A DNA stretch of 17,349 bases from Oscillospiraceae bacterium (GCA_016296045.1 JAEDKB010000016.1:1-17349); one strand, 5' to 3'; shown: positions 8,317 through 15,636, counted from the stretch's first letter. Numbers and translations are program-made. Notes: a model not told the origin generated them from the sequence alone.

Positions 8317-8391
8317 TGAAGAATCTAATAATCATCAGTCTGCTGAATCTGTCGCAGATCAGCACGGCGAGCTGCTTATGGAGGCTTAGAT

Positions 8392-10497
8392 ATGAAGATT
8401 TCCGACTATTTTGGCGAAAATGTGTTCAGCAAAGCGGTCATGCGTGAACGCCTGCCCAAGGAAGTATTTGACGAAATATGCAGCGTAGAACGCGATGGCG
8501 GTCAGATTTCAATGTCTGCTGCCGATGTTGTGGCAAAAGCGATGATGGAATGGGCGGTAGAAAGAGGCGCAACGCATTATACACATTGGTTTTTGCCGTT
8601 GACCGGCGTCACGGCGGAAAAGCATGACTCTTTTTTGACCGTTCCGAATGAGGACGGAAAAGTCATCCTGAAGCTGACCGGAAAACAGTTGATTATGGGC
8701 GAGCCGGATGCATCCTCTTTTCCGACCGGCGGCTTGCGGGCAACACATTACGCACGCGGATATACGGCGTGGGATATTACTTCTCCCGCGTTCGTGAAGG
8801 AAATGTCCTGCGGAACGATTCTTTGTATTCCGACGGTATTTATTTCCTACACCGGCGAAGCGCTGGACAATAAAACGCCGTTGCTGCGCTCTATGGAGGC
8901 GCTTTCTCAGCAGGCGATCCGCATGATTCGGCTCTTCGGTGACACAAAGGCAAAAAAAGTCGTTCCTTCTGTCGGTGCGGAGCAGGAATACTTTATTGTT
9001 GACCGCGAAAAGTATCTGAGACGCCGTGACCTGATCTATACCGGAAGAACGCTGTTTGGCGCGCCCGCTCCGAAGGGGCAGGAGCTGGAGGATCAGTATT
9101 TCGGCGTGATTCGTGAGCGTGTCGGCACCTTTATGGCGGATCTGAATGTTGAGCTTTGGAAAATGGGCATCACGGCTACAACGCAGCATAATGAGGTGGC
9201 TCCCGCCCAGCATGAAAGCGCGCCGATTTACACCACCTGCAATATTGCGGTCGATCAAAACCAGCTGACGATGGAAACAATGAAACGTGTGGCAGGACGA
9301 CACGGTCTGGTCTGCCTGCTGCATGAGAAACCCTTTGCCGGCGTGAACGGCTCCGGCAAGCATAACAACTGGTCGATTTCCACCGATACGGGTGAAAATC
9401 TCCTTGATCCCGGTACGACACCGAATGACAATCTGCAATTCCTGCTGGTTCTTTCCTGCATCATCAAGGCGGTTGACCGCCATGCCGATCTTTTAAGAAT
9501 GTCAACGGCGTGTGTCGGCAACGATCAGCGTCTTGGCGCGGATGAGGCTCCTCCGGCGATTATTTCCATTTTCCTGGGAACGCAGCTTGAGGATGTTGTG
9601 GATCAGATCGTCCGCGACGGCACCGCTGCCACTTCAATCGTCGGAGAGCAGCTTGACACCGGCGTCTCAACGCTTCCGCTGATTAACAAGGATGCGGCTG
9701 ACCGCAACCGTACCTCCCCCTTTGCATTTACCGGAAATAAGTTTGAATTCCGCATGGTCGGCTCCTCTGACTGTATTGCAAATTCCAATACGGTTCTCAA
9801 TACCATTGTCGCTGAGGCGTTCTGCGAAGCAGCAGATATTCTCGAAAAAAGTAACGACTTCACAGCCGATGCAAACCGCCTGATTGCAGACAATCTGCGT
9901 GAGCATCGCCGCGTTATTTTCAGCGGAAACGGCTACAGTCCCGAATGGGTGGAAGAAGCCGAAAGGCGCGGCTTACCGAATCTGCCGAGTATGGTTTCCT
10001 CGATACCCAGCCTGACAACCGAAAAGGCAATCGATCTGTTCGAACGCTTTGGAGTTTATACCAAAGCGGAGCTGGAATCCAGAAGTGAGATCATGTACGA
10101 GACATATGCCAAGGTCACCTGCATAGAAGCAAAGACCATGATTCACATGGCAAAGAAACATTACATCCCCGCCATTGTTCGCTATACGGCACGCTTGGCT
10201 GATTCCGTATGCAAGGTGCGTAACGCATGTGCTGAGGCATGTACAGCGGTACAGGAGAAACTGCTGAAGCAGACCAGTGCCTATCTGAATGAGGCGAATG
10301 AAGCTTTGACACATCTGGAGGCTTGCGTTGATTACAGCAATTCCCTTGATTGCATTGCCGAAATGGCGAACTATTGCTACGACACCATTGCTCCGGCAAT
10401 GCGTGCGCTGCGCGAGCCGATCGACCGTCTTGAACTGACGGTGGATAAAGACATCTGGCCTGTCCCGACATACGGCGACTTGATGTTTGAGGTGTAA
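8392..10497 (+). CDS. glnA: Glutamine synthetase type III (GlnN)
   Basis: This 701-residue enzyme has the length typical of GSIII, which is much longer than the 440-470 residues of GSI. It makes glutamine from glutamate, ammonia and ATP. GSIII hallmarks are visible: the N-terminal MKISDYFGENVFS, THWFLPLTG, KHDSFL, metal-site VGAEQEYF, TTQHNEVAPAQHE, GVNGSGKHNNWS, the arginine-containing NRTSPFAF and EFRMVGSS, and a long helical C-terminal extension ending DIWPVPTYGDLMFEV. TGGAGG lies 7 nt before the ATG. It stands alone, with no glnR or nitrogen-regulator gene beside it. Palindromic elements begin immediately after the stop codon. Confidence 0.96.
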   Translation: MKISDYFGENVFSKAVMRERLPKEVFDEICSVERDGGQISMSAADVVAKAMMEWAVERGATHYTHWFLPLTGVTAEKHDSFLTVPNEDGKVILKLTGKQLIMGEPDASSFPTGGLRATHYARGYTAWDITSPAFVKEMSCGTILCIPTVFISYTGEALDNKTPLLRSMEALSQQAIRMIRLFGDTKAKKVVPSVGAEQEYFIVDREKYLRRRDLIYTGRTLFGAPAPKGQELEDQYFGVIRERVGTFMADLNVELWKMGITATTQHNEVAPAQHESAPIYTTCNIAVDQNQLTMETMKRVAGRHGLVCLLHEKPFAGVNGSGKHNNWSISTDTGENLLDPGTTPNDNLQFLLVLSCIIKAVDRHADLLRMSTACVGNDQRLGADEAPPAIISIFLGTQLEDVVDQIVRDGTAATSIVGEQLDTGVSTLPLINKDAADRNRTSPFAFTGNKFEFRMVGSSDCIANSNTVLNTIVAEAFCEAADILEKSNDFTADANRLIADNLREHRRVIFSGNGYSPEWVEEAERRGLPNLPSMVSSIPSLTTEKAIDLFERFGVYTKAELESRSEIMYETYAKVTCIEAKTMIHMAKKHYIPAIVRYTARLADSVCKVRNACAEACTAVQEKLLKQTSAYLNEANEALTHLEACVDYSNSLDCIAEMANYCYDTIAPAMRALREPIDRLELTVDKDIWPVPTYGDLMFEV

Positions 10498-10537
10498 AAA
10501 AACAGGCTGTTGCAGATTTTTATCTGCAACAGCCTGT
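10498..10537 (+). terminator. Palindrome after glnA (likely terminator), family A
   Basis: A perfect 16-bp stem (10502-10517 with 10522-10537) closes a TTTT loop four bases after the glnA stop. The stem sequence ACAGGCTGTTGCAG is shared with the palindrome at 10868-10903. An A-run precedes it, but no T-run follows on the plus strand. It therefore resembles a terminator with its downstream side altered, perhaps by the adjoining repeat at 10538. Confidence 0.6.
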
Positions 10538-10569
10538 CAGCGTGTCGAAAAACCCTTTTCGGCACGCTG
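10538..10569. repeat. 32-bp hairpin repeat, copy 2
   Basis: This is the exact reverse complement of 23-54. The arms CAGCGTGTCGAAAA and TTTTCGGCACGCTG pair with one G-T wobble around a short ACCC loop. It directly abuts the right arm of the preceding palindrome. Confidence 0.85.
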
Positions 10570-10599
10570 GCAGACTGCAAAAAAAGTTCCGGAAGCCGA

Positions 10600-10647
10600 G
10601 CAACTCGCGCCTGTCGGCGTACAGAGGTACGGTAGGGCGCGAGTTGC
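10600..10647. repeat. 48-bp palindromic element (GCAACTCGCGCC arms)
   Basis: Perfect 12-bp arms, GCAACTCGCGCC (10600-10611) and GGCGCGAGTTGC (10636-10647), enclose a 24-nt centre. The centre carries a smaller hairpin, CGTAC-AGAG-GTACG (10618-10631). The compact two-tier hairpin and its place among other repeats suggest a dispersed intergenic element. Only one copy is in this window. Confidence 0.65.
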
Positions 10648-10702
10648 GATGGAAGTCAAAATCCTTGCGAAGCAAGCATGATTGCAACAAAACCGTTCCT
10701 TA

Positions 10703-10786
10703 TATGTCATTCTGAGGAACGCAGTGACGAAGAATCTTTTCTCTACCGAAGTGCGAAGATCCTTCGCGTTTGCTCAGGATGACATA
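10703..10786. repeat. 84-bp imperfect inverted repeat (TGTCATTCTGAG type)
   Basis: The outer arms TATGTCATTCTGAG (10703-10716) and CTCAGGATGACATA (10773-10786) match except for one transition. Inner arms CGAAGAATC (728-736 of this 10-kb block) and GATCCTTCG (758-766) match likewise. The pattern is of the kind TGTCATTCTGAG...GAAGAATC...GATCCTTCG...CTCAGGATGACA that I recognise as a widespread short intergenic repeat of bacterial genomes (MITE-like, no coding capacity). I could not check its copy number here. Confidence 0.7.
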
Positions 10787-10867
10787 GAAAGAAACCTTGA
10801 TTCGGTATCGGTGTAGATACGCTCTTGTTATTCTGATTTTGACGGTTACGGGCTTTTTTGGCAGTCT

Positions 10868-10903
10868 AACAGGCTGTTGCAGAATATTCTGCAACAGCCT
10901 GTT
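10868..10903. terminator. 36-bp perfect palindrome, family A copy 2
   Basis: AACAGGCTGTTGCAGAAT followed by its exact reverse complement. The arms share AACAGGCTGTTGCAG with the palindrome at 10501-10537. It lies 8 nt past the lipoprotein stop (minus strand) and could end that transcript or the glnA transcript. The flanking T-tracts are weak, so termination efficiency is uncertain. Confidence 0.6.
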
Positions 10904-10911
10904 TGTATCAA

Positions 10912-11574
10912 TCAGTATGCGGTAAAGAGGGAGAGCAGCGAGTCGGTCGTATCTTCCATAAGCGTACACGCGGTTACATAGATTACAACGCCGCTGCGGA
11001 TGATCATAACCATCTTCTCGTAAACCTGCACACCGCTGACAGAGCCGGTGATCACATAGCAGGGATGCTCCTGACCGGCAAAGACAATGGATTCCTTCAC
11101 AACGCTGCAGCCTTCAAAGCCGCTGTCACTCAGCATGGATTCGATCTGCGGGCGTGCAAGTTCGGCAATCTGATCTTCGGAGTCGCCTTCAATTCCGGTG
11201 GAGCCCAAATCGTTCATGTTGATATTCAGTGTTTCAAATCCGTAGTCCTTTGTGGCATAAAAATCATAGACAACGGAAGAATTTTCAAGTAAGGACTTCA
11301 CGGTTTCGTTTTCAATTTGAGAGGCGGTCATGCCGGCAAGCTGCGCCAACTGCTCATCATCCGAAATCGTCCAGCTTTCATCCAGAGAGCACTGAATGCC
11401 GATGAACTCGCTCTTATAGGTATTGCCGGTCACAATGCCGCGGCTGGGTTCTATGTCTGATTCTGAGGAATCAAGGGCATCTTGAACGATAGAGCTAACG
11501 GAAGAACAGGCTGCCATGGAGAAAGCCATTGCGGCAACCAAAAGCAGGGCAATGATGTGTTTCAGTGTTTTCAT
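10912..11574 (-). CDS. Lipoprotein of unknown function
   Basis: This 220-residue protein has a classic lipoprotein signal peptide: basic KTLKH, a hydrophobic core (about 6-19) and lipobox SMAAC with C23, so it should be exported and lipid-anchored. A serine/acid-rich linker (24-45) leads to a mature domain beginning about residue 50 (YKSEFIGIQCSLDESWTISDD). The pattern, a short surface-exposed beta-rich domain starting with a W near the front and ending VIYVTACTLMEDTTDSLLSLF, is reminiscent of PsbP/DcrB-like folds, but I do not recognise the family. The start at 11574 has AAGGAG upstream. The frame stays open to 11850 but that extension crosses the promoter. It is monocistronic and divergent from the ruvCAB operon. 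Confidence 0.85.
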   Translation of the reverse strand: MKTLKHIIALLLVAAMAFSMAACSSVSSIVQDALDSSESDIEPSRGIVTGNTYKSEFIGIQCSLDESWTISDDEQLAQLAGMTASQIENETVKSLLENSSVVYDFYATKDYGFETLNINMNDLGSTGIEGDSEDQIAELARPQIESMLSDSGFEGCSVVKESIVFAGQEHPCYVITGSVSGVQVYEKMVMIIRSGVVIYVTACTLMEDTTDSLLSLFTAY

Positions 11575-11607
11575 AAAAACTCCTTCTCTTTTTCGTTTCA
11601 CAATGTG

Positions 11608-11640
11608 TACCGAATCAGCCGCGTTGCGACTACTTCGGTA
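11608..11640 (-). other. 5'-terminal stem-loop of lipoprotein mRNA
   Basis: On the minus strand TACCGAA pairs with TTCGGTA (7 bp), then a 2x2 internal loop, then AGTCGC pairs with GCGGCT (6 bp, one wobble) around an AAC triloop. The predicted transcription start from the promoter is about 11640, so the stem-loop would form the first 33 nt of the transcript. Such 5' stems often protect mRNA from decay. Confidence 0.55.
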
Positions 11641-11646
11641 GAACGT

Positions 11647-11675
11647 ATTATAGCATACACCGGTTGAAAACGCAA
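11647..11675 (-). promoter_or_regulatory. Lipoprotein gene promoter
   Basis: On the minus strand -35 TTGCGT (11670-11675), a 17-nt spacer and consensus -10 TATAAT (11647-11652) with an extended TGC in front. The leader would be about 66 nt. Confidence 0.75.
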
Positions 11676-11724
11676 TAAGAAAAACTCCGCCTAAAAAAAT
11701 ACTGCAAAATCCTGAAAAGTATGG

Positions 11725-11730
11725 TATGAT
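11725..11730 (+). promoter_or_regulatory. -10 element for the small gene-ruvCAB operon
   Basis: TATGAT preceded by TGG makes an extended -10. No good -35 lies 17 nt upstream (CTGCAA). Transcription would start near 11737, leaving a leader of only about 14 nt that consists almost entirely of the ribosome site GAGGTG. Confidence 0.5.
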
Positions 11731-11750
11731 ATATAACTGAGGTGAAAGAA

Positions 11751-11984
11751 ATGGAAGAAAAGAACGAAGTATTCTCTGAGGATCAGACTGCTGAGCAGAT
11801 TCCCTCTGAGACGGAGCAAACGGAAAAGATGCCGTTTGTGCCCAGCCCAAAGTGGAAGCGGGTTTTCGCGTGGATATTGTTCGCTATTGTTATCATTGGC
11901 ATCATCACATGGCTGCTGAATATGGCCTATCCCGACTGGATCCAATTCGTTAAGGATTGGGCAAGAAATCTTCTTGGGCTTTGA
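11751..11984 (+). CDS. Small single-span membrane protein upstream of ruvC
   Basis: This 77-residue protein is not recognised. It has an acidic, E/Q/T-rich N-terminal third (MEEKNEVFSEDQTAEQIPS), then PKWKR, one membrane span at about residues 36-57 (VFAWILFAIVIIGIITWLL), and a short tail rich in aromatic residues (NMAYPDWIQFVKDWARNLLGL). The basic flank before the span and acidic N-terminus are compatible with the N-terminus inside. A GTG at 11742 is in frame, but GAGGTG sits correctly for the ATG at 11751. Its TGA overlaps the TTG start of ruvC, so ruvC translation is probably coupled to it. This makes it likely to be a real expressed gene. Any functional tie to recombination is inference from position only. 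Confidence 0.75.
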   Translation: MEEKNEVFSEDQTAEQIPSETEQTEKMPFVPSPKWKRVFAWILFAIVIIGIITWLLNMAYPDWIQFVKDWARNLLGL

Positions 11985-12472
11985 GAGTTTTAGGGATTGA
12001 TCCCGGCTACGCAACGACCGGGTTTGGACTGATTACCGCAGAACGGGGAAATTATTCTTTGCTGCAATACGGCACGGTTACAACACCTGCCGATCTCCCG
12101 TTTTCAAAGCGGCTGAATATGCTTTTTGAAGATATGACGCAGTTATTGGAAGTGACAAAGCCGGAAGCGGTTGCGGTAGAGGAATTATTCTGGGGACACA
12201 ATATTACGACCGGTATCGGTGTCTCACACGGACGCGGCGTGATTCTGCTCGCCATTGAGCGCGCAGGCATACCGCTGTTTGAGTATACGCCGATGCAGGT
12301 GAAGCAGTCGGTTGTCGGCTACGGAAAGGCAGAAAAAAGGCAGGTCATGGATATGACGCGCCGTCTGCTCAAAATGGACAAGGTGCCCCGACCGGATGAC
12401 GCGGCGGATGCGATTGCGATTGCGCTGTGCCATGCACGAAGCGCCACCAGTCTGCTGATGAGGAAAGGATAA
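11981..12472 (+). CDS. ruvC: Holliday junction resolvase RuvC
   Basis: This 163-residue protein is the usual RuvC length. It is the dimeric nuclease that cuts Holliday junctions symmetrically. The acidic active-site residues are present: D in VLGIDPGYATTGFG, E in VAVEELFWGHN, and the paired D residues in RPDDAADAIAIALCHA. No ATG exists near the expected N-terminus. The start is taken as TTG at 11981, reading MRVLGIDPG, the family start. This TTG overlaps the TGA of the upstream small gene, with no good ribosome site of its own, pointing to coupled translation. The frame is open further back to a TTG at 11957, but the extra residues do not look like RuvC. ruvA follows after 2 nt. Confidence 0.93.
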   Translation: MRVLGIDPGYATTGFGLITAERGNYSLLQYGTVTTPADLPFSKRLNMLFEDMTQLLEVTKPEAVAVEELFWGHNITTGIGVSHGRGVILLAIERAGIPLFEYTPMQVKQSVVGYGKAEKRQVMDMTRRLLKMDKVPRPDDAADAIAIALCHARSATSLLMRKG

Positions 12473-12474
12473 CA

Positions 12475-13074
12475 ATGTTTTATTATTTGAATGGTGAAAT
12501 TACGCTGATGGATGACAGCCTGGCGGTGGTAGACTGCGGCGGCGTCGGATATGCCTGCCATACGACAGCCTACACGCTTTCCAAGCTGCATATCGGTCAG
12601 CCGGCAAAACTGTATACATACTGCAACATCCGTGAGGATGCGTTTGATATATTTGGTTTTTCCAGTCGGGAGGAGCTGCGCTGTTTTGAATTGCTGCTGG
12701 GTGTGACCGGTGTTGGGCCGAAAGCTGCGATTGCGATTCTGTCCGCCGCATCGCCCGAACGCTTTACGCTTGCAATCATGACGCAGGACGAGCGCACACT
12801 GACCGCCGCACAGGGCATCGGAAAAAAGCTGGCGCAGCGAATTATTCTGGAACTCAAGGATAAAATGGGAGCCGTGTCTGAGGTTGACTTTTCCGGTTCA
12901 AGCGCTGCGAGTGTGCCGACAGCCGGAAGCTCTCTGGCTCTGGCGCAGGCGGCGCTTGCGGAGCTTGGTTACAGCTCTGCGGAGATCGGAGCGGCATTGA
13001 AGGGCATAGAAACAGAAGGAAAGAGCACGGAAGACATTGTAAAGCAGTGTCTGCGTGCCATGGTAATGAGGTGA
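12475..13074 (+). CDS. ruvA: Holliday junction branch migration protein RuvA
   Basis: This 199-residue protein has the three RuvA parts: an N-terminal OB-fold (about 1-63, [20 protein letters not shown]), two helix-hairpin-helix motifs ([17 protein letters not shown] and [20 protein letters not shown]), a flexible linker (about 133-150), and the C-terminal RuvB-binding domain ([16 protein letters not shown]). It holds the four-way junction in a square-planar form for RuvB. An ORF continues upstream to 12427, but the ATG at 12475 follows GAGGAAAGG and matches the family N-terminus. ruvB begins 4 nt after its stop. Confidence 0.95.
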   Translation: MFYYLNGEITLMDDSLAVVDCGGVGYACHTTAYTLSKLHIGQPAKLYTYCNIREDAFDIFGFSSREELRCFELLLGVTGVGPKAAIAILSAASPERFTLAIMTQDERTLTAAQGIGKKLAQRIILELKDKMGAVSEVDFSGSSAASVPTAGSSLALAQAALAELGYSSAEIGAALKGIETEGKSTEDIVKQCLRAMVMR

Positions 13075-13078
13075 GTGC

Positions 13079-14116
13079 ATGAGCATTGATTTTTCGCAGG
13101 AGATGGAATCACCCATTGTAACAACAAGCTTTACATCGAGTGATGAGGGCGAGTTTACGCTTCGCCCAAAGCATCTGAACGAGTATAACGGACAGGAAAA
13201 GGTCAAGGAAAACCTCTCCGTGTACATTGAAGCGGCAAAGCGCCGCAACGAACCTTTGGATCACGTTCTGCTCTACGGACCTCCGGGACTTGGCAAAACA
13301 ACGCTTGCAGGGATCATTGCTAACGAAATGGGCGTCAACATCCGAATTACGTCCGGCCCCGCCATTGAAAAGGCGGGAGACCTTGCGGCGCTGCTGACGA
13401 ATCTCGGTGAAGGAGATATCCTGTTCATCGATGAGATTCATCGCCTGAATACCGCAGTCGAAGAGATATTATATCCGGCGATGGAGGACTTTGCAATCGA
13501 TATTATTGTCGGCAAAGGCCCCTCCGCCAATTCGATTCGGCTTGACTTGCCGCGCTTTACGCTGATCGGCGCGACAACTCGCGCAGGTCAGCTTTCCGCG
13601 CCGCTGCGTGACCGCTTCGGTGTCAGCTTCCGCCTGGAGCTGTATTCGCCGGAGGAGCTTTGCCGCATCATTACACGTTCTGCCACACTGCTGGGAATGC
13701 AGATTGATCCGGACGGTGCGCTGGAGCTTGCCTCACGCAGCCGAGGTACGCCGCGAATTGCCAACCGGATGCTGCGCCGTGTACGGGATTTTGCACAGAT
13801 TTATTATGACGGCGTGATTACAAAGGAAGCTGCCGACCACGCTTTAAGCAAGCTGGAAGTGGATAAGCTGGGCTTGGATGCGACGGATCGGCGAATGCTG
13901 AGCGCGATTATAAAGTTCTATAACGGCGGTCCGGTCGGACTGGAAACGCTTGCGGCAACCATCGGGGAAGAAGCGGTTACTCTGGAGGATGTCTATGAGC
14001 CGTACCTGATGCAGATCGGCTTCCTGACCCGCACACCGAGAGGCCGCTGCGTAACACAGCTTGCCTACGATCATTTGCATTTACAGAACCAAAATGACGG
14101 CCAGTTGAGCTTCTAA
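13079..14116 (+). CDS. ruvB: Holliday junction branch migration ATPase RuvB
   Basis: This 345-residue AAA+ motor drives branch migration as hexameric rings on the RuvA-bound junction. Walker [10 protein letters not shown] is at about 67-75, Walker B LFIDEIH at 115-121, sensor 1 GATTRAG at 164-170, and an arginine-finger region APLRDRF at about 174-180. The C-terminal winged-helix domain ends with [15 protein letters not shown] short N-terminal tail (about 25 residues) precedes the conserved [26 protein letters not shown] lies correctly before the ATG and overlaps the ruvA stop. No convincing terminator follows; only a weak AATTTT-GGCG-AAAATT hairpin at 14146-14161 is seen. Confidence 0.96.
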   Translation: MSIDFSQEMESPIVTTSFTSSDEGEFTLRPKHLNEYNGQEKVKENLSVYIEAAKRRNEPLDHVLLYGPPGLGKTTLAGIIANEMGVNIRITSGPAIEKAGDLAALLTNLGEGDILFIDEIHRLNTAVEEILYPAMEDFAIDIIVGKGPSANSIRLDLPRFTLIGATTRAGQLSAPLRDRFGVSFRLELYSPEELCRIITRSATLLGMQIDPDGALELASRSRGTPRIANRMLRRVRDFAQIYYDGVITKEAADHALSKLEVDKLGLDATDRRMLSAIIKFYNGGPVGLETLAATIGEEAVTLEDVYEPYLMQIGFLTRTPRGRCVTQLAYDHLHLQNQNDGQLSF

Positions 14117-14182
14117 AAGAATGGCCTGAACCTCGATTTTTAACAAATTTTGGCGAAAATTATATATTTATTTCATTAACTA

Positions 14183-14210
14183 TTGACAAATCCGACAGGA
14201 ATGTTATAAT
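14183..14210 (+). promoter_or_regulatory. Strong promoter of zinc-ribbon gene
   Basis: Consensus -35 TTGACA (14183-14188), a 16-nt spacer and consensus -10 TATAAT (14205-14210). This is the best promoter match in the window and predicts a leader of about 120 nt. Confidence 0.82.
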
Positions 14211-14215
14211 AAAAA

Positions 14216-14306
14216 ACACACAAAAAGGCGTAATCGGCAAGAGCCGTTCGCATATTAACCACCCTGTGTCAGACCCCACAACATTTTGCTGGAAAAAGCG
14301 TCAGGG
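14216..14306 (+). other. Structured leader of zinc-ribbon mRNA
   Basis: The leader contains a hairpin GCG-taat-CGGC-AAGA-GCCG-tt-CGC (about 14228-14252). It also has two further pairings that share bases: ACACA (14216-14220) with TGTGT (14265-14269), and CCCTG (14262-14266) with CAGGG (14302-14306). It does not match a riboswitch class I know. The gap between the stems and the GAGAGG ribosome site is about 20 nt. Confidence 0.35.
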
Positions 14307-14338
14307 CAAATTTCACTTATCAAGAGAGGTAAAACCAA

Positions 14339-14617
14339 ATGTACGAAGACAAGACTTTAGTTTGCAAAGAATGTGGCGCCGAGTTCGTGTTCACCGCCGG
14401 TGAGCAGGAGTTCTATGCTGAAAGAGGCTTCCAGAATGAGCCGCAGCGCTGCAAGGCTTGCCGTGACGCTCGCAAGAATGCTGCTCGCAGCCCGAGAGAG
14501 TATTTTACTGCTGTTTGCGCTAACTGCGGCGGCGAAGCTCGTGTTCCGTTTGAGCCGAAGACCGACCGTCCCGTATACTGCAGCGAGTGCTTCGCTAAGA
14601 TGCGCGAGAACGGCTGA
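14339..14617 (+). CDS. Double zinc-ribbon protein (zf-trcl / CxxC-x20-CxxC type)
   Basis: This 92-residue protein carries two zinc-ribbon modules. The first has C9/C12 (CKEC) and C38/C41 (CKAC), enclosing AEFVFTAGEQEFYAERGFQN, the hallmark of the 'probable zinc-ribbon' family. The second has C60/C63 (CANC) and C81/C84 (CSEC), enclosing GGEARVPFEPKTDRPVY. All eight metal ligands are intact. The family is common in Clostridia and other anaerobes; its function is not known, and nucleic-acid or protein binding is only a guess. A consensus promoter, AGAGAGG ribosome site and its own terminator suggest abundant, monocistronic expression. Confidence 0.9.
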   Translation: MYEDKTLVCKECGAEFVFTAGEQEFYAERGFQNEPQRCKACRDARKNAARSPREYFTAVCANCGGEARVPFEPKTDRPVYCSECFAKMRENG

Positions 14618-14636
14618 TTCTTATCTTGTATAACGT

Positions 14637-14678
14637 AACAAGGACACTTCCCAACGGGAAGTGTCCTTGTTATTTGTA
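14637..14678 (+). terminator. Terminator after zinc-ribbon gene
   Basis: A perfect 16-bp stem (14637-14652 with 14656-14671) closes an AAC triloop and is followed by TATTTGT on the plus strand. It also separates this gene from the converging carbamate kinase gene. Confidence 0.85.
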
Positions 14679-14685
14679 ATGTGTA

Positions 14686-15615
14686 TTACAGATGAACGAC
14701 AGTACCGGATTCACCCTTCACGGCCGCGCCTGCATTTTCCAGAGATGCAATGATCGCGGAGCCGCCTGCCTTCGCGAAGCTGATGGCAGCCTTGACCTTC
14801 GGCAGCATGGAGCCGGGAGCAAAGTGACCTTCTTCGCAGTACTTTTCAGCTTCGGCAACGGTCATTTCGCTGAGGCTTTCCTGATTGGGCTTGCCCCAGT
14901 TGATGCAAACGCGGTCAACGGCAGTCAGAATGACAAGCGCGTCCGCCTTGACCAACTCTGCCAGCTTTGCGGAAGCGAAATCCTTGTCAATGACAGCCGG
15001 CGTGCCATAGAGCTTACCGTCTTTGCGGATGACGGGGATACCGCCGCCGCCGACCGTAATTACGACACAGCCGCTCTGGATCAGAGCATTGACGGTATTC
15101 TTTTCGATAACGTCAATGGGCTTGGGGGAGGGAACAACCTGACGGTAGCCGCGGCCGGCATCTTCCACCATGGTATAGCCCTTTTCGGCTGCGATCTTTT
15201 CGGCAGTTTCCTTGTCGTAGAATGCACCGATCGGCTTTGTGGGATTCTGGAAGGCGGGATCATTCTCGTCAACGAGAACCTGCGTAACAACGGTAGCAAC
15301 TTCTTTTTTCAGGCCGCGGGCAGCAAGCTCGTTGCCGATCGCATTCTGAAGATGGTAGCCGATATAGCCCTGACTCATAGCGCCGCATTCGGGGAACGGC
15401 ATATCGGACTTGATTGCCTTTGCTTCGGCCGCAGTGGACATGCCGAGATTGATCATGCCGACCTGAGGGCCGTTGCCATGTGCAATAATCACTTCGTTGC
15501 CCTGCTCGATCAGGTCAACAATGGGTTTTGCGGTTTCGGTGACGAGCTGAAGCTGCTCGTAGGGAGTGTTGCCGAGCGCATTGCCGCCCAGAGCAATAAC
15601 GATTCTTTTAGACAT
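14686..15615 (-). CDS. arcC: Carbamate kinase
   Basis: This 309-residue enzyme has the usual length and moves phosphate from carbamoyl phosphate to ADP, giving ATP, ammonia and CO2. Recognisable parts are the N-terminal RIVIALGGNALG, IAHGNGPQVGMI, TQVLVDENDPAFQNPTKPIG, the GRGYRQVVPSPKP loop, VITVGGGGIPV, DKDFASAKLA and the C-terminal PKVKAAISFA. GAGGT lies about 8 nt upstream of the ATG. It follows ygeW on the same strand with an 83-nt gap containing a hairpin. Its place behind ygeY and ygeW corresponds to yqeA in E. coli, so it probably serves that pathway and not a classical arginine deiminase operon. Confidence 0.95.
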   Translation of the reverse strand: MSKRIVIALGGNALGNTPYEQLQLVTETAKPIVDLIEQGNEVIIAHGNGPQVGMINLGMSTAAEAKAIKSDMPFPECGAMSQGYIGYHLQNAIGNELAARGLKKEVATVVTQVLVDENDPAFQNPTKPIGAFYDKETAEKIAAEKGYTMVEDAGRGYRQVVPSPKPIDVIEKNTVNALIQSGCVVITVGGGGIPVIRKDGKLYGTPAVIDKDFASAKLAELVKADALVILTAVDRVCINWGKPNQESLSEMTVAEAEKYCEEGHFAPGSMLPKVKAAISFAKAGGSAIIASLENAGAAVKGESGTVVHL

Positions 15616-15636
15616 TGTTTTTACCTCATATCATTG

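Noticed and set aside
8509..9483. 324-codon open frame antisense to glutamine synthetase
   Set aside because: It lies wholly inside GSIII, whose motifs are unmistakable, and has no start signal.
10498..10911. CRISPR array in the repeat-rich gap
   Set aside because: The repeats are different palindromes, not regularly spaced identical direct repeats, and no cas gene is nearby.
11575..11850. N-terminal extension of the lipoprotein frame
   Set aside because: It would place coding sequence across the -10/-35 boxes and before a perfect lipoprotein signal peptide.
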